From Symbiodinium natans (Eukaryota; Sar; Dinophyceae; Suessiales; Symbiodiniaceae), in the NCBI GenBank assembly GCA_905221605.1, contig CAJNDS010002633.1, positions 72,001 through 136,000 on the forward strand: a stretch of DNA of 64,000 bases. The letters are read 5' to 3'. Of this stretch, positions 42,321 to 53,854 are shown piece after piece; positions within the stretch are counted from its first letter, which is position 1; each line of letters begins with the position of its first letter. The translations under genes were made by a program, and so were the position numbers. Under the pieces are notes generated by a model. That model did no database searches, was not told the DNA's origin, and saw nothing but the letters and a program-made list of their open reading frames with translations.

Positions 42321-43664
42321 AGAAACCTAAGCCCCAACTCCATAGGCATGCTCTGAGTATGACGTATCAGGTGCTAAAGAGCCGTGTCTCCTCTCACAAG
42401 GCGAAAGCGACCCCGCGCCCCCCCCTCAATCACCGCTCTCCTAAAACAGGGGCAAGTCCTCGGTTGAAATGTGCTTCTTCGTAGCCCATAAGGTATGTAG
42501 GGCTTGGGTTAAGAGTATGATCACAGCATGCTGAAAGACAAGTTGGAGGGTTTAGGGTTCAGGGTTCAGGGTTCAAGAAGCAGGTTGGACGGAACCCTGT
42601 TTTGATCATGATAGCTACGCCTTGGAACCCAAGTTGAACCCCCACCCCAGCCTCCTTAACCAGGCCGCAGGGTTTTAGGGTTTAGGGTTTAGGGTTTAGG
42701 GTTTAGGGTTTAGGGTTAGGGAAGTTTAGGGAAGTTTAGGGTTTAGGAGGTTTAGGGTTCAGGGTGTGTCACATGCTCCACGCACGCCACCACGCAGGTC
42801 GTGCGTTGTGGTGTGCGCCAAGGTTCACGTCCTCTCCCAACCCACCCACCCAATTTATGACCTTGGTCGGGTTTGGGTTTTTATATATTCGTTGTTGGCT
42901 CTCCTTCCAAATAGTTGCTCGAATCCTATTCCGCACTATTCTTCGGATCGAGGCTTGTGCTTTGGGATTTGGGGGACTTTATAGCTGAGAACTGGTCTGG
43001 GAGAATCCCGCAAAAGCTCAGAAATGGTCCAGGAAAATGGTCTCGGAAAGGCCCAACAAGGTTTGAAATGGTACGAGGGTTATGTTTTGCTACACTGAAA
43101 TTCATGTCACGGTGGTCAGGGGCCTGGCAGGGGAGAAAGGCGCGGGGGGACCCTCCCAGGCGCCCCTCGCACCATGGAATCCAGCCACCTTTTTAAAACC
43201 CCGAACCAGGTTGCAGCGGTCAGCACACGCCCCCCCCCCCCCCCCCTAAAAAAGCCACCCCTGACAACCCGGTTGAGGTATCCTAAATCCTAAATCCTAA
43301 ACCCTGAACCTTAAACCCTAAATCCTAAATCCTAGATCCTAAACCCTATTCCTAAATCCTATAAAGGCACCGGTCCGAGCCCAAGGTTTGGGGTCATATC
43401 TCTAGCAGATCCGGCACGCCTGTCGCGTGCGCCGGCACCGAGCCCGTGCAGCCAACGGAGCTCCTTCGCAGCGACTGTCGCACATGCCCCGGAGCTGGCA
43501 GGGGCTTTCGCCCCCTGCACGCTCGCTGCTGGCTATCGCAGCTCCCGCAGCTCTTTAGGGTTGGGGTTTAGGGTTTAGGGATTAGGGTTCAGGGTTCAGG
43601 GTTTAGGGTTCAAGGTGTAGGGTTGAGGGTTGAGGGTGTAGGGTTTAGGGTTTATAGGGTTCAG

Positions 43665-43786
43665 GCCCCCACGGTCCGTTGGCTGCTGTCACTTGGCAGC
43701 TTGTGGCAGGTGACGTCCTCGTGTGCCCCGTGGGAGAGGAGAACTTTGTCGAAGTGACGCAGCACCTTCGTCAACAAGCCAGAAGA
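43665..43786 (+). CDS. Isoaspartyl-methyltransferase-like exon fragment
   Basis: After GGGTTCAG|G the frame reads PHGPLAAVTWQLVAGDVLV, CPVGEENFVEVTQHL and RQQARRLP. The pattern QL-x-x-G-x-x-LV-x-PVGEE is what I know from the C-terminal half of protein-L-isoaspartate O-methyltransferases (PCMT), which repair damaged Asp/Asn residues using S-adenosylmethionine; there it lies after the methyl-donor site. Only this segment is present, and the GXGXG donor site is not found nearby. The acceptor would be a telomere variant (TTCAG|GG). The right side is cut by a fold-back element at 43787. Exon of an unseen gene or a captured fragment. Confidence 0.4.
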
Positions 43787-43900
43787 CTACCATTTGCCCC
43801 CCCCCCAAAAAAACATAGAAAATAGTAGTCCCTATATTGCCCGTGCAAGGAAGAGTGTTTTTTTTTTTTTTGTGGGGGTTCTTAAGCAAGTAAATAGTAG
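43787..43900. mobile_element. Small fold-back element, family F2, copy 2
   Basis: Right end GGGGGTTCTTAAGCAAGTAA and ATAGTAG is inverse to the left ends of the other copies. The left end is degenerate (CTACCATTTGCCC). Interior TAGTCCCTATATTGCCCGTG, CAAGGAAGAGT matches copy 48235-48334 (TTAATCCCTATGTTACCCTT, GAGGAAGAAT). It contains a poly-T run. Confidence 0.65.
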
Positions 43901-44067
43901 AAGAGAGCCCCCTAAACCTTAAAGTCAAGCCTTAAAAACCAGAAACCACCCCAAACCCTACACCTTAAATTAAAACCCTACAGCCCGAAACCCTTGTTTC
44001 AAACCCTGAAGCCTTAAACCAGAAATCCTCAAGTAATACCCTAAAGCCCCAAACCCTAAACCCCTAA

Positions 44068-44199
44068 ACACTTAAGTCGGCCCTAACCGCCACCTCGATT
44101 CAGGGAGATCTCTTCACTCTTCTGAGTGAAAATGCGAGAGGCTCCAAAAGACCACAAGAAGACCGAAACGCAACATTCTTTCCATGGCTTAGGATGTAG
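44068..44199 (+). CDS. Candidate exon, unrecognised
   Basis: After an in-frame TAA the frame reads ATSIQGDLFTLLSENARGSK and RPQEDRNATFFPWLRM, then TAG (43 codons). GATTCAG|GGAG offers an AG|G acceptor at 44102. Moderate GC makes the open frame more meaningful than in GC-rich islands. No domain recognised. Confidence 0.35.
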   Translation, partial: TLKSALTATSIQGDLFTLLSENARGSKRPQEDRNATFFPWLRM

Positions 44200-44394
44200 G
44201 GTTTAGGGTTAGGGCTAAACCCTAAACCCTAAACCCTAAACCACCCTTGTAAGAAACTGAGCTGCTTAGTGTGGGCCCCAGGGCTTCGGGTGCGGGCTCT
44301 TCTTTCGGGGTCCTTATTCTAAGGAGGACCCTATTCTTTATGGTACCCCAAAATGGGTTCATCATTTTAAGAACTAACCTTATGCCCTTAAGTT

Positions 44395-44485
44395 CGGGGC
44401 AGACCCAAAATCACTAGACTCCATCCTAAGCACCATATATGGCTTTAAGTTAAGGACAGAGCCAAAATCACTAGACTCCCATCTT
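44395..44485 (+). repeat. 60-bp direct duplication
   Basis: TTTAAGTTAAGGACAGAGCC, AAAATCACTAGACTCC and its neighbour CTTAAGTTCGGGGCAGACCC, AAAATCACTAGACTCC are tandem copies, about 62 bp apart. Confidence 0.8.
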
Positions 44486-45677
44486 CAACCCCAGAAACTC
44501 TAAACCCTAACCCTAAACCCTTGGACCCTGAACCCTGAAACATGAATCTGAACCCTAAACCCTAAACCCTAAACCCACCCAAGCACGCGGCCTCAAGCAC
44601 GCGGCCTCAGGCACTTGGCCACACTCCGATGCCCGGTGCTGCAAGGCAGCGGCAGTTGCCACAAAGCCGCAAATGTTTGCGGTCTCGAGTTCAGGGTTGA
44701 GGGTTTAAGGTTTAGGGTTTAGGGTTTAGGATTTAGGGTATTGGATTTAGGGTTTCGGGTTCAGGGTATGGGGTTTGGGGTGGACTTTTCGTCCACGGTT
44801 GAAGGGCGTGGTACACAGTCGCCATTCCAAGGATCCGTGCAGACATGGCCTTGCCGAAATCAGAATCAGAAGTGATCCCTAAGCCCTAAACCCTGAACCC
44901 TAAACCTTAAACCCCAAACCAGCCCGAAGCCCTAAGCCCTAAGCCTTAAGCCCTAAGCCCTAAATATTGCAAATCCTGAGCCCCGAACCCTCAGCCCTAA
45001 TCCTCGTAATTAAAGCCCTCAATCCTGAGCCGCAAGCCTGATCAGCCCTATGCCCTAAGCTCCGATATCCGTCAGCTCCATACCCCTAAACCCTAAACCC
45101 TAAACCCTAAACCCTAAACCCTAAACCCTAAACCCTAAACCCTAAACCCTAAACCCTAAACCCTAAACCCCAAACCCCAAACCCCAAACCCCAAACCCTA
45201 AACCCGAAACCCTAAACCCTAAACCCTACAGACCCTCAGCCTGGGCCCTCCTCCCAAGGTGGCGTGGCGCTGGGCTTGGCAGCGGCTTGTGGCATTGCCT
45301 GCCATCAGCGCCATGGGATTTTTTAAGGGGGTTTAGGGTTTAGGGTTTAGGGTTTAGGGTTTAGGGTTTAGGGTTTAGGGTTTAGGGTTTAGGGTTTAGG
45401 GTTTAGGGTTTAGGGTTTAGGTTGAGAAGGTTCGGAGGGTGATTCGGAGGGTTTGTAGGGCTTCTTTGATGGTTTACAGGGTTTAGAGGCTTTGGAAAGT
45501 TTATCAGTCGGAGGGTTATCAAGGTTTAGGTGGCGTAGAGGGTTTAGAGTGTTAATGGGGGTTCATAAGCGTAAAGAGGTTTGAGGGTTCATAGGGGTTT
45601 ACTGGGATTAGGGTTTTCGAGCTTAGCATTTATAGGGTCCAGGAAGTCAGAAACATGGTGCCGAGGGTTACTTACAG

Positions 45678-45868
45678 TCATTGAGAGGGCGGTCGCGGAT
45701 CTCTTTGTGCAAATGGGCGTCCATCATGACGACTTCCTAAACACTAACCCTAAACCGCAGACGCGAACTGGAGGTATGTTTTGGTCATATTCCGGGGGGT
45801 CCTTGGACAGCCAAGACCGACCTACGCCGAGTCAACAAGCAATGCGCGAAACGCCTCTTTGTGTGTAG
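45678..45868 (+). CDS. Candidate exon or gene fragment
   Basis: After GTTACTTACAG| the frame reads VIERAVADLFVQMGVHHDDF and continues TRTGGMFWSYSGGSLDSQ to PLCV and a stop, 63 codons. A CACTAACCCTAAACCGCAG stretch in the middle is telomere-like and could be intronic, which would give two exons (to about 45738, and from about 45763). A second frame near 45800 (TAKTDLRRVNKQCAKRLF) is equally open. No family recognised. Confidence 0.3.
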
Positions 45869-47660
45869 GGCTTGGGATTTAGGCTGTAGGTTTCAGGGTT
45901 TAGGGTGTAGGGTTGAGGGCTTAGGGCTTCGGAAGAGTTTCGGGGTTCATGCTGAAGAAGTTTGGCGGGGCATACACTAACTCTTGTTAACCCCCCAAAA
46001 CCACAATGAAGTTGGGTTGATACTGCCGCTGGTGAGTGGATGTATGGTTCCTTACGAAGATTGGTGAGTGTAGAGACGTCCTAACGGGAAATCCCCCTAA
46101 ACCCCTAAACCCCTAAACCCCTAAACCCCTAAACCCCTCAACCCCTAAACCTCTAAACCCCTAAACCCCTAAACCCCTAAACCCCTAAACCCCTAAACCG
46201 TCGTGGTACTGAAGTTATTAATTAACTATGCAGGCCCTCGGGATATTTGACATTTTCCGTTGCTGGGTTGAGAGACCCTAGACCCTAGACCCTAAACCCT
46301 AAACCCTAAACCCTAAACCCTAAACTCTAAACCCTAAACCCTAAACCCTAAAGTTCAGAGGGTTCTAGGGGGCGGCCCCCCAGTTTAAGTACTCGGGTCC
46401 TTGGAGTGGCAGGATTTCGGAAGGGGGGGTCAAGGAGTTAATGCTATGCGGTGGGTTTAGGGTTTAGGGTTTAGGGTTTAGGGTTTAGGGTTTAGGGTTT
46501 AGGGTTTAGGGTTTAGGGTTTAGGGTTTAGGGTTTAGGGTTGAAGGCCGTAGGGGTAATCGTAAACACCCCAACACTTTAGACTCTCGACCACTGAGAGT
46601 TTCCAAGTTGTAATCCCCGAACCCCCAAAGCCTGGAATCGCCATTCCCAAACCCCTGAAGTCCCAAACCCTAAACCCTAAACCCTAAGCCCTATAAGACC
46701 CCAAACCCCAAACCCTAAACCCTCAACCCTAAACCCTGGACCAGACCCAGGTGCTACGTCCTTTCCGCGCCCACGATGTTAGAGTCGCTCCGGCGCGTGG
46801 CCACCGCCGCATCTCTGCTGGGGCACTGGGCGGCCCTGCTTAGTTTAGGGTTTAGGGTTCAGGGTTTGGGGCTTGGGGCTTGGGGTTTGGGGTTTAGGGT
46901 TTGGGGTTTCGGGTTTCGAGTTTGGGGTTTGGGGTTTAGGGTTGTTTTTTGGCTTAGGCTCAGGAACACTTAGGGTTCGGGTTAAGGGGGCTTTGACGTG
47001 GTATAGGGCCTATAGGAGGTGGGGGGGGGGGGGCGGAGGGTTACAGGGCTTAGTACGGGCCTTGGACGTATTTTAGGGGCTGTAGGGCTTGTGTGCGGGG
47101 TGGGGGGGTGGGGGGGTGGGGGGAGGGGGTGAATGTTAAACCCTAATCCTAAACATAAACCCTGTATAACCCTCAACCCTAAACCCTATAAACCCTAAAC
47201 CCCAAACCCTAAACCCCAAACCCCAAACCCCAAACCCTAAACCCTAAACCCTAAACCCTAAACCCTAAACCCTAAACCCTAAACCCTAAACCCTAAACCC
47301 TAAACCCCTAACCCGAGGGTTTGGCAGGTTTAGCGCATTCTGGGGTCGAACGCTCTTCTGCGGCTTCGGGCCGCGCTGGCAGGGTGTAGTCGACGCTTCT
47401 GGGGCTTGAGGGGAGGGTTGGGGATCACCTAGGGTTTAGGGTTTAGGGTTTAGGCTTTAGGGTTTGGGGCTTAGGATTTAGGGTTTAGGTTTAGGGCCTA
47501 GTTTGGCTTCCGTTTGCTTATCTCCACCCCAAAACAGGAGTCCCATGACTCAGAATATGACTGTTCATTCGGTGTGCATTTCTCGGGGGGGGGGGGGGGG
47601 GGGGGTTGGGGGGTTGGGGGGTTGGGGCCGGTTGGGGCAAGCAAACCATCCCTGCCACAG

Positions 47661-47765
47661 ACCAGGTTATCCTGCATGGCGTTGACGAACTGGAGCGGAA
47701 CGCCATGGAAGAGTCCTGGCTGCAACGCCTGGGTGCAAACACCAAGCCCCTCAAACCATCCTACG
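47661..47765 (+). CDS. Candidate exon with both splice-like borders
   Basis: CTGCCACAG| opens a frame reading DQVILHGVDELERNAMEESW, then LQRLGANTKPLKPSY, and CTACG|GTGTAG closes it. The charged helical first part is convincing. The minus strand is also open over the same segment as part of a 221-codon frame (47498-48163) containing Pro and Tyr-Val-Cys-Met repeats. That longer frame is judged an artefact of the (ACAT)n tract and the poly-G run. Confidence 0.35.
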
Positions 47766-47924
47766 GTGTAGGGATGTTCGATATAGGGGTAGGTCTCTAA
47801 GTTTGACGCCCCTGACGCCCTTTTTTTTGGGGGGTCGCTATGAGAAGGGTACAGGGGACACGAAGAGGGACCGTTCTGCAGAGAACTACCCATACTTATA
47901 TGTACAAGTAGATATAGATATATA

Positions 47925-47942
47925 GACACATACATACATACA

Positions 47943-47974
<32 letters not shown>

Positions 47975-47995
47975 CGTATATGCATATACATATAT
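47925..47995 (+). repeat. (ACAT)n microsatellite
   Basis: About 12 CATA/ACAT tetramers with flanking TATATACGTATATG sequence. Confidence 0.95.
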
Positions 47996-48234
47996 AGGCT
48001 CAGATATGTTTAGATTGTTGAGCACACGTTTCGTTCTGCTTCTACAACCAAAACACTGCAAGATTCGTCCAAGATCAGCCCCCAGAAAAGCACAAGCCTC
48101 CAAAACCACTCCACCATGGAACAGAGGAGAGGATTGCTCTGCCTTGGATAGCGTAAAACCCAATTCCTAAAACAAACCCTGAACCCTGCACCCTAAACCC
48201 TAAACAAACTCATTGCTGTATCAGGGTGCTTTCT

Positions 48235-48334
48235 CTACTCTTTGCTTAAGAACTCCAAAAGAATAAAGGATATTAATCCCTATGTTACCCTTGATGAGGA
48301 AGAATATTTTTCGGGGTTCTTAAGCAATTAGTAG
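48235..48334. mobile_element. Small fold-back element, family F2, copy 3
   Basis: Exactly 100 bp with ends CTACTCTTTGCTTAAGAACT and GGTTCTTAAGCAATTAGTAG. The best-preserved copy of the family. The interior is shared with 43787-43900. Confidence 0.75.
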
Positions 48335-48647
48335 TTCTGTACCTAGCCTGGCGGATTCTTCCGAGATGCCCCAGAAGTTCGGCCTACGCCGCATCAGGCC
48401 CCAGGAGTTTCTGTAGGGTTCATTTTTTTTAGGGTTTAGGGTTTAGGGTTTAGGGTTTAGGGTTTAGGGTTTAGGGTTTCTACCAGATACCTGAAATCCT
48501 TAAACCTCCAAGCCCTGAACCCCTGCGGTCGTTCACAACCTACCTTAAGGGGGTCTAAGGAGGGACCCGGGAGAGACCCTTCAGGGTTTAGGGTTTAGGG
48601 TTTAGGGCTTAGGGCTTAGGGCTTAGGCCCTAGGCCTTAGGGCTTAG

Positions 48648-48727
48648 GCCCCTACACCTTCTATAAAGAGTCCCTTGATTTGATCAGCCCAGGTTTGCCA
48701 GAAACTCCTGTCAAGGCTGTTTCAGAG
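48648..48727 (+). CDS. Candidate exon opened by a telomere-type acceptor
   Basis: GGGCTTAG|GCCCC opens the frame PYTFYKESLDLISPGLPETP, then VKAVSEAG. A GC-type donor TCAGAG|GCGGGC is possible at 48727, and otherwise the frame runs into a G21 run. The island has about 50% GC and other frames contain stops. No family recognised. Confidence 0.35.
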
Positions 48728-48889
48728 GCGGGCAGCGCGGGGGGGGGGGGGGGGGGGGGGGTTGAGGGTTGAGCTTGTCAGGTCTGTAGGCAAGTTAGGG
48801 TCGTTTAGGGCTAAGGGCTTTCCTTGCCGAACGAACCCTAAACCCTAAACCCCAACCCCTGTTCTTGTTTAGGACTGTTAGCTTTGCAG

Positions 48890-48949
48890 GGTTTCGTGAG
48901 GTGCAAACAACCCAAAACGTGAAACCCCACCCCCTCCAGCCTCAGAAAG
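48890..48949 (+). CDS. Candidate exon with AG|G and G|GTTTAG borders
   Basis: TAGCTTTGCAG|GGTTTC opens a frame reading GFREVQTTQNVKPHPLQPQK, and it ends CAGAAAG|GTTTAGG. A pyrimidine-rich stretch precedes the acceptor. The donor is formed by the first unit of the TTTAGGG array. Short, unrecognised. Confidence 0.3.
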
Positions 48950-49579
48950 GTTTAGGGGTTTAGGGTTTAGGGTTTAGGGTTTAGGGTTTAGGGTTTAGGG
49001 TTTTAGAAATTGAGTTTGTAGCGTCGAGGGCTCATAGCGCTTGAGAGGGTTTGTGCTTCTAGGGGCTTGTGGGGCTCTAAGAGGACTTAAAGGGCTTGTA
49101 GGGTACAGAGCTTATCGGGTTTGTACCCTAAACCCTAAACCCTAAACCCTAAACCCTAAACCCTAAACCCTAAACCCTAAACCCTAAACTCCCGACCCCA
49201 AACCTTGCAAAGGCTTGCGAGCTCCTTGGAATTCTTCCGAGATCGGCGGCGCGCTCGGACAATTTGGGGACTGCGCCGAAGGGGCTTTACTTGGGGCAGC
49301 TTTGCCGGGTTTAGGGTTTAGGGTTTAGGGTTTAGGGTTTAGGGTTTAGGGTTCAGGGTTTTAGGACTAAGGGTTTAGGGTTTGGTCCTATCTTTGTGAG
49401 GCATCAGTACTACTTCTACACCACTTAAATCAAAGAAACATTCACCATACCCCAAACCCAGACCCCTTAACCTATATGATAGGGTAATATAAGGGAGTCT
49501 ACGGGAGGATTTTACCATACCCTGTAATTTCTTTGAAGAGGTATGCCCTTGGGGTATGTTGAAGATATCTTAGCTTTAA

Positions 49580-49750
49580 GCAACGAACGAGGCTACAGAT
49601 CCTTCATGGAATGGTTTTCGAGAACTAACTTCTTTTAGTAAGAGCGAGAGAACCAACATCGGGCTTGTGGATGACTTTATTTCTATCACTGGCTCGTTCC
49701 TTGCATCCCAACTGCTGCAACTGCCCTACACCCTACATCCTGAACCCTAA
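49580..49750 (+). CDS. Candidate exon, 56 open codons
   Basis: After an in-frame TAA the frame reads ATNEATDPSWNGFRELTSFS, KSERTNIGLVDDFISITGSF and LASQLLQLPYTLHPEP, then TAA. The island has only about 46% GC, where 56 stop-free codons are not expected often. Possible acceptors are GAACGAG|GCT at 49592 and TTTTAG|TAAG near 49637. The last codons run into CCCTAAA repeats. Mixed, natural composition. No family recognised. Confidence 0.4.
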   Translation, partial: ATNEATDPSWNGFRELTSFSKSERTNIGLVDDFISITGSFLASQLLQLPYTLHPEP

Positions 49751-51295
49751 ACCCTCAACCCTAAACCCTAAACCCTAAACCCTATTCCGCCATGAGCCCA
49801 GGCTGGAGTCACCTCCTCCACTCTCGGCAACCAGCGGCTTCTTGCACCCCCGGCATTGCGCAAGGTGTCAGGGGAGAAGTGTTTTCAGATCAGGGTTTAG
49901 GGTCTAGGGGTTAGGGTTTAGGGTTTAGGGTTTACGGTTTAGGGTTTAGGGTTTAGGGCTTAGGGTTTTCACATTTAGGGTTTAGGGTTTAGGGTACAGG
50001 CTGTGGGCTTTGGGGTTTTTGGGTTTGGGGTTTTGAGGGGTTGGGGGGATACGCTTCTTTGTGCGGTTTTCTCAGACGGCTGTACATGTATTTATGCCCT
50101 ACTTATCACCTGCCTTGGGATTCGGCGCCTATGGTTTTGTGATTTGGGCTGTGGGGGTTTCGCGGGCTTATCGTCTGGATTGTAAGGCTTTTCGGGGCCG
50201 TGATGGAGCATTGGAACCCTAAACCCTAAACCCTAAGCCCTAAACCCTAAACCCTAAACTCTGACAGCATGCGCATGAGGATTCAGGGTTCAGCGCTCAA
50301 TCAGGGTGGCAGAGGGCCTTCAACCCTCGACCTGTAAACCTGACTTCTTGGGGCCATCTGCCACCCCACTTTCAAAGACACCTCCTACACCCTAAACCCT
50401 AAACCCTCAACCCCAAACCCTAAACCCTAAACCGAAACCCCTAAACCCCAAACCCTAAACCCTACACCCAAAACCCAAAACCCTATAAACCCTAAACCCT
50501 CAGAACCCGAGGTCCTCTTCTGCTCCTTATCCAAACACACTGCCAGGTTCAACTCCAGCGCGTCGTGTCTTGGGCTTCACAGGGGTTTGGGGTTTAGGGT
50601 TCATGGTTTAGGGTTTAGGGTTTAGGGTGTAGGGTTTAGGGTTTAGGGGGGAGGGGTTAGGGTTCAGGGCTTAGGGCTTAGGGTTTGGAAGGGTTCGCAG
50701 GGTTTAGGGTTTGGGGTTTAGGGTTTAGGCTTCAGGGGTTTAGGTGTCAGGTTTAGCGTTTGGCGAGTGGGGTTGCAGTGTTTGGGGCTGCAAGAGTGTT
50801 GGGTTCAAAGTTTGGAGCTTCAGCATCCCTAAACCCCAAGCCCTAAACCCTAAACCCCAAACCCCAAACCCCAAACCCTAAACCCTAAACCCTAAACCCC
50901 AAGTAGTAGTCTAAAAGAAGCCCTGAATGGCGGCAGGGAGTCAGGGTTGAAGGTCGCCTAAAGATTGGAGCTAGGGTAGGCCCTTGGATGGTTCCCAGAT
51001 GGATATTGCAGGGATATGTTGACAATACTGAAGTTTTGGGTTTAGGTTTAGGGTTTAGGGTTTAGGGTTTAGGGTTTAGGGTTTAGGGTTTAGGGTTTAG
51101 GGTTTAGGGTTTAGTGTTTATCCGGCCCCCCCTCTCTGCTTTAACAATAGGCCCTAAAGAGTTCCAGGAGTTGAGGAGCTTAGGGGTTACGACCTTCGGG
51201 GTTGAGGAGTTTATGGGTTGAGGGGTTTAGGGTTCAGGGGTTCAGGGTTCAGGGTTCAGGGTTTAGGGTTTAGGGTTTAGGGTTTTTGGGGGATT

Positions 51296-51394
51296 CCGAA
51301 TGGCCTGAGGCAGGCGAGCCGTCCCGTCTCGAAGTCCAGCAACCGGAGTGTCACACCAGTGCAGGGAGCCAAGAGGATGGGGGCTTTGAGGGTA
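51296..51394 (+). CDS. Candidate exon, basic Ser/Arg-rich
   Basis: The frame NGLRQASRPVSKSSNRSVTP then VQGAKRMGALRV is open from the TTTAGGG array on the left to TAA, or to a donor TTTGAGG|GTATAAGG. GC-rich and basic, possibly a linker or a nuclear protein tail. No family recognised. Confidence 0.25.
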
Positions 51395-51955
51395 TAAGGT
51401 ATAAGGTTTAGGGTTTAGGGTTTAGGGTTTAGGTTTCTAGGGAAACCGAGACCCGAAACTCAAGATAGCTTAGGACTAAGGATCCAGCTTCTGAGTCATG
51501 ACCTCAAGCCTTTGTTTGAGTGACGCAGAACACCATGGAAAGCCCGAAATCCAACCCCCGCTCCCTTTGAAAAGCTCTTTGGCCAGCGCGCAGAAACAGT
51601 ACCCCTTGCCACACCATAAAGCCCAAAATCCTAAATATTTTTCCACCGCGAAGCCCTAAACCCTAGCCCTAAACCCTAAGCCCTAAGCCCTAAACCCTAA
51701 ACCCTAAACCCTAAACCCTAAGCCCTAAGCCCTAAGCCCTAAACCCTAAACCCTAAACCCTAAACCCTAAACCCTAAACCCTAAACCCTAAACCCTAAAC
51801 CCTAAACCCTAAACCCTAACCCGAAAGCCCACAAACCAGAGCTCACCTCAGGCCCCGTTTCGCCTCACGGCCGCCAGGTTCTCTCACGGTGGCCTCGGCA
51901 TGGTTTCCTTTACAGGCTTTAAGGGTTGTGGGGTTTAGGGTTTAGAGTTTAGGGT

Positions 51956-51987
<32 letters not shown>

Positions 51988-52833
51988 GGTTCAGGGTTCA
52001 GGGTTTAAGCTCTTCCCCCAAAATTAAACGGCCCCCTCCACCCCCAACCCCCAATAGAAACTCGAAATGCGATTTTAATATTAGGGGGATGTTGTTATCC
52101 AAATGTCATGTTTGGGGTTCAATGGGTTTAGGGTCTAGGCTGGGAAGGGAGGGAAGGGGGGTTTAAAAGGCGGGGTCGGTTTCGGCAGGATTTTCCGGAA
52201 AGTGTTTTTATTATCAGGGGCACGCGTAATAAAAGTAGGAAGGGACCAGGGTTTAGGGTTCAAAGTTTAAAGTTTAGGGTTTAGGGTCTTCGGGTTTCGG
52301 GGTTTGGGGTCGTGGCGTTGTGGGCTTTTGGATTTGGTAGGGGCTTAAGGATTTGAAAGCGTTGGTGTCGGGAATTGGGGCTTCGGGCTCAGGAACTTAG
52401 GAAATCCACGGGCTCCGGAGGACCCTAAACCCGAAACCCTAAACCCTAAACCAAAAACCCTAAACCCTAAACCCTGAACCCTGAACCCTGAACCCTAAAC
52501 CCTGCCCCTGGCTGCTTCTGTAGGGCTTTTGGGGGAAGCCGGGGGTCTTTTTGGGTCTACTTTCTATAGTCTGGTACTCTCTATCCTCTAGGATCTTTCC
52601 AGGGCCTTAGGCCTTAGGCCTTAGGCTTTGGGGTTCAGGGTTCAGGGTTTAGGGTTTGGGGTTTAGGGTTTAGGGTTTAGGGTTTAGGGTTGAGGGTTGG
52701 TTCCAGAGCCTTTAGTTCGCAAACCCTAAACCCTAAACCCTACACCCTAAACCCGAAACCCGAAACCCTAAACCCTAAACCCTAAACCCGAAACCCTAAA
52801 CCCTAAGCCCTAAACCCTAAACCCTAACGGCAG

Positions 52834-52917
52834 GTTCGGAACGTCCATTGCATCTTCGACGTGGCCAAGCTGAGGTGCACAATGGCACGTGCATCAGCCG
52901 GTTGGGCTGATACGTAG
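52834..52917 (+). CDS. Candidate short exon
   Basis: ACGGCAG|GTTCGG opens a frame reading VRNVHCIFDVAKLRCTMARA, then SAGWADT and TAG. A donor CTGAG|GTGCAC at 52874 would shorten it to 41 bp (VRNVHCIFDVAKL). CCCTAAA arrays lie on the left and TTTGGGG/TTTAGGG on the right. Confidence 0.25.
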   Translation, partial: VRNVHCIFDVAKLRCTMARASAGWADT

Positions 52918-53319
52918 GGTTCGGGGAGTTTGGGGTTCAGGGTTTAGGGTTTAGGGTTTGGGGTTTGGGGTTTGGGGTTTGGGGTTTGGGGTTTAGGGGT
53001 TTAGGGTTTTGTTAGCGTAGGATGCTCATGGATAGATCTGAATTCCTCAGAGGAGGAAGGGGATCGAGGTCCTTGAGGGGCGTTGCTTCTTTTTGACGGT
53101 ATAGGAGTGGAGGGCTTGTGGCGACTGCCAAATCCCCAAACCCTAATGCCTCCCAAACCCTAAGCCCAAAGCCTTAATCCCCAAAACCCTAAACCCTAAA
53201 CCCTTCACCCTCCGCCCCTGATGCAGCTGGGGGGCTCTTGGGTGGGAGCGCCATTGAAAAAGTTACGTATGTTCAAACACACATAGCTATCCGAAAATTA
53301 AGTTCGCATTTAGCAACAA

Positions 53320-53705
53320 ACAAAGAATGAAAGAGAGAAGGAACGAAATAAAGAAAGAAAGAGAGAAAGAAAGAGAGAAACAAAAAAGAGAGGCAGGAAG
53401 AGGGAGAGAGAGAGAGAGAAAGAACGATGTAAATGGAGAGCGACAGAAATAAAGAAAGACAAAGAAATAAAGAAAGACAATGAAATAGATGAAGCAATAA
53501 AACTGAAGAAAGAAGGAAAGAACATTAAAGCACAAAAAACAGCGTTGAAGCAAAGCAATAGCGAAAGAAAGAAAAAAGAAAAGACAAGCAAGAAAAAAAC
53601 ACATAAACGAAGATATCAAGAAACCACGTAAGAAAGAAAGACAGAAAGAAAAAGAAAGAAACAACACATACTCAAAAGCAACGAAAGAAAGCAAGAACGA
53701 ACTGT
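53320..53705. repeat. GAAAGA-rich purine tract
   Basis: About 380 bp of AAAGAAAG, GAGAGAGA and related purine repeats with scattered ACA. A minus-strand frame of 164 codons (53287-53781) encodes mainly Phe/Leu/Ser and is rejected as coding. Confidence 0.9.
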
Positions 53706-53854
53706 GCTCGCTTTGTGTTGGCAAACAGGGGTGGGGTGGGGCGGGGGTGCGCCCCCACTCCCCCTCCCCCCGTAGAGTCACACCGAGAGTTTCCTATACA
53801 AGAGCTTCTTCAGAATACAATCCTAAATCCTCAAGCCCAGTCGACCCTCGTCAC

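Noticed and set aside
44770-44880. Exon reading on either strand
   Set aside because: Plus (FSSTVEGRGTQSPFQG) and minus (SDFGKAMSARILGMATV) frames are both open with natural composition and no deciding splice site.
47498-48163. 221-codon minus-strand frame
   Set aside because: It crosses a poly-C run and an (ACAT)n tract (YVCMYVCM) and joins two unrelated islands. Its pieces compete with an equally open plus-strand exon candidate.
53287-53781. 164-codon Phe/Leu/Ser-rich minus-strand frame, possibly a membrane protein
   Set aside because: Translation of a GAAAGA purine tract, with composition fully explained by the repeat.
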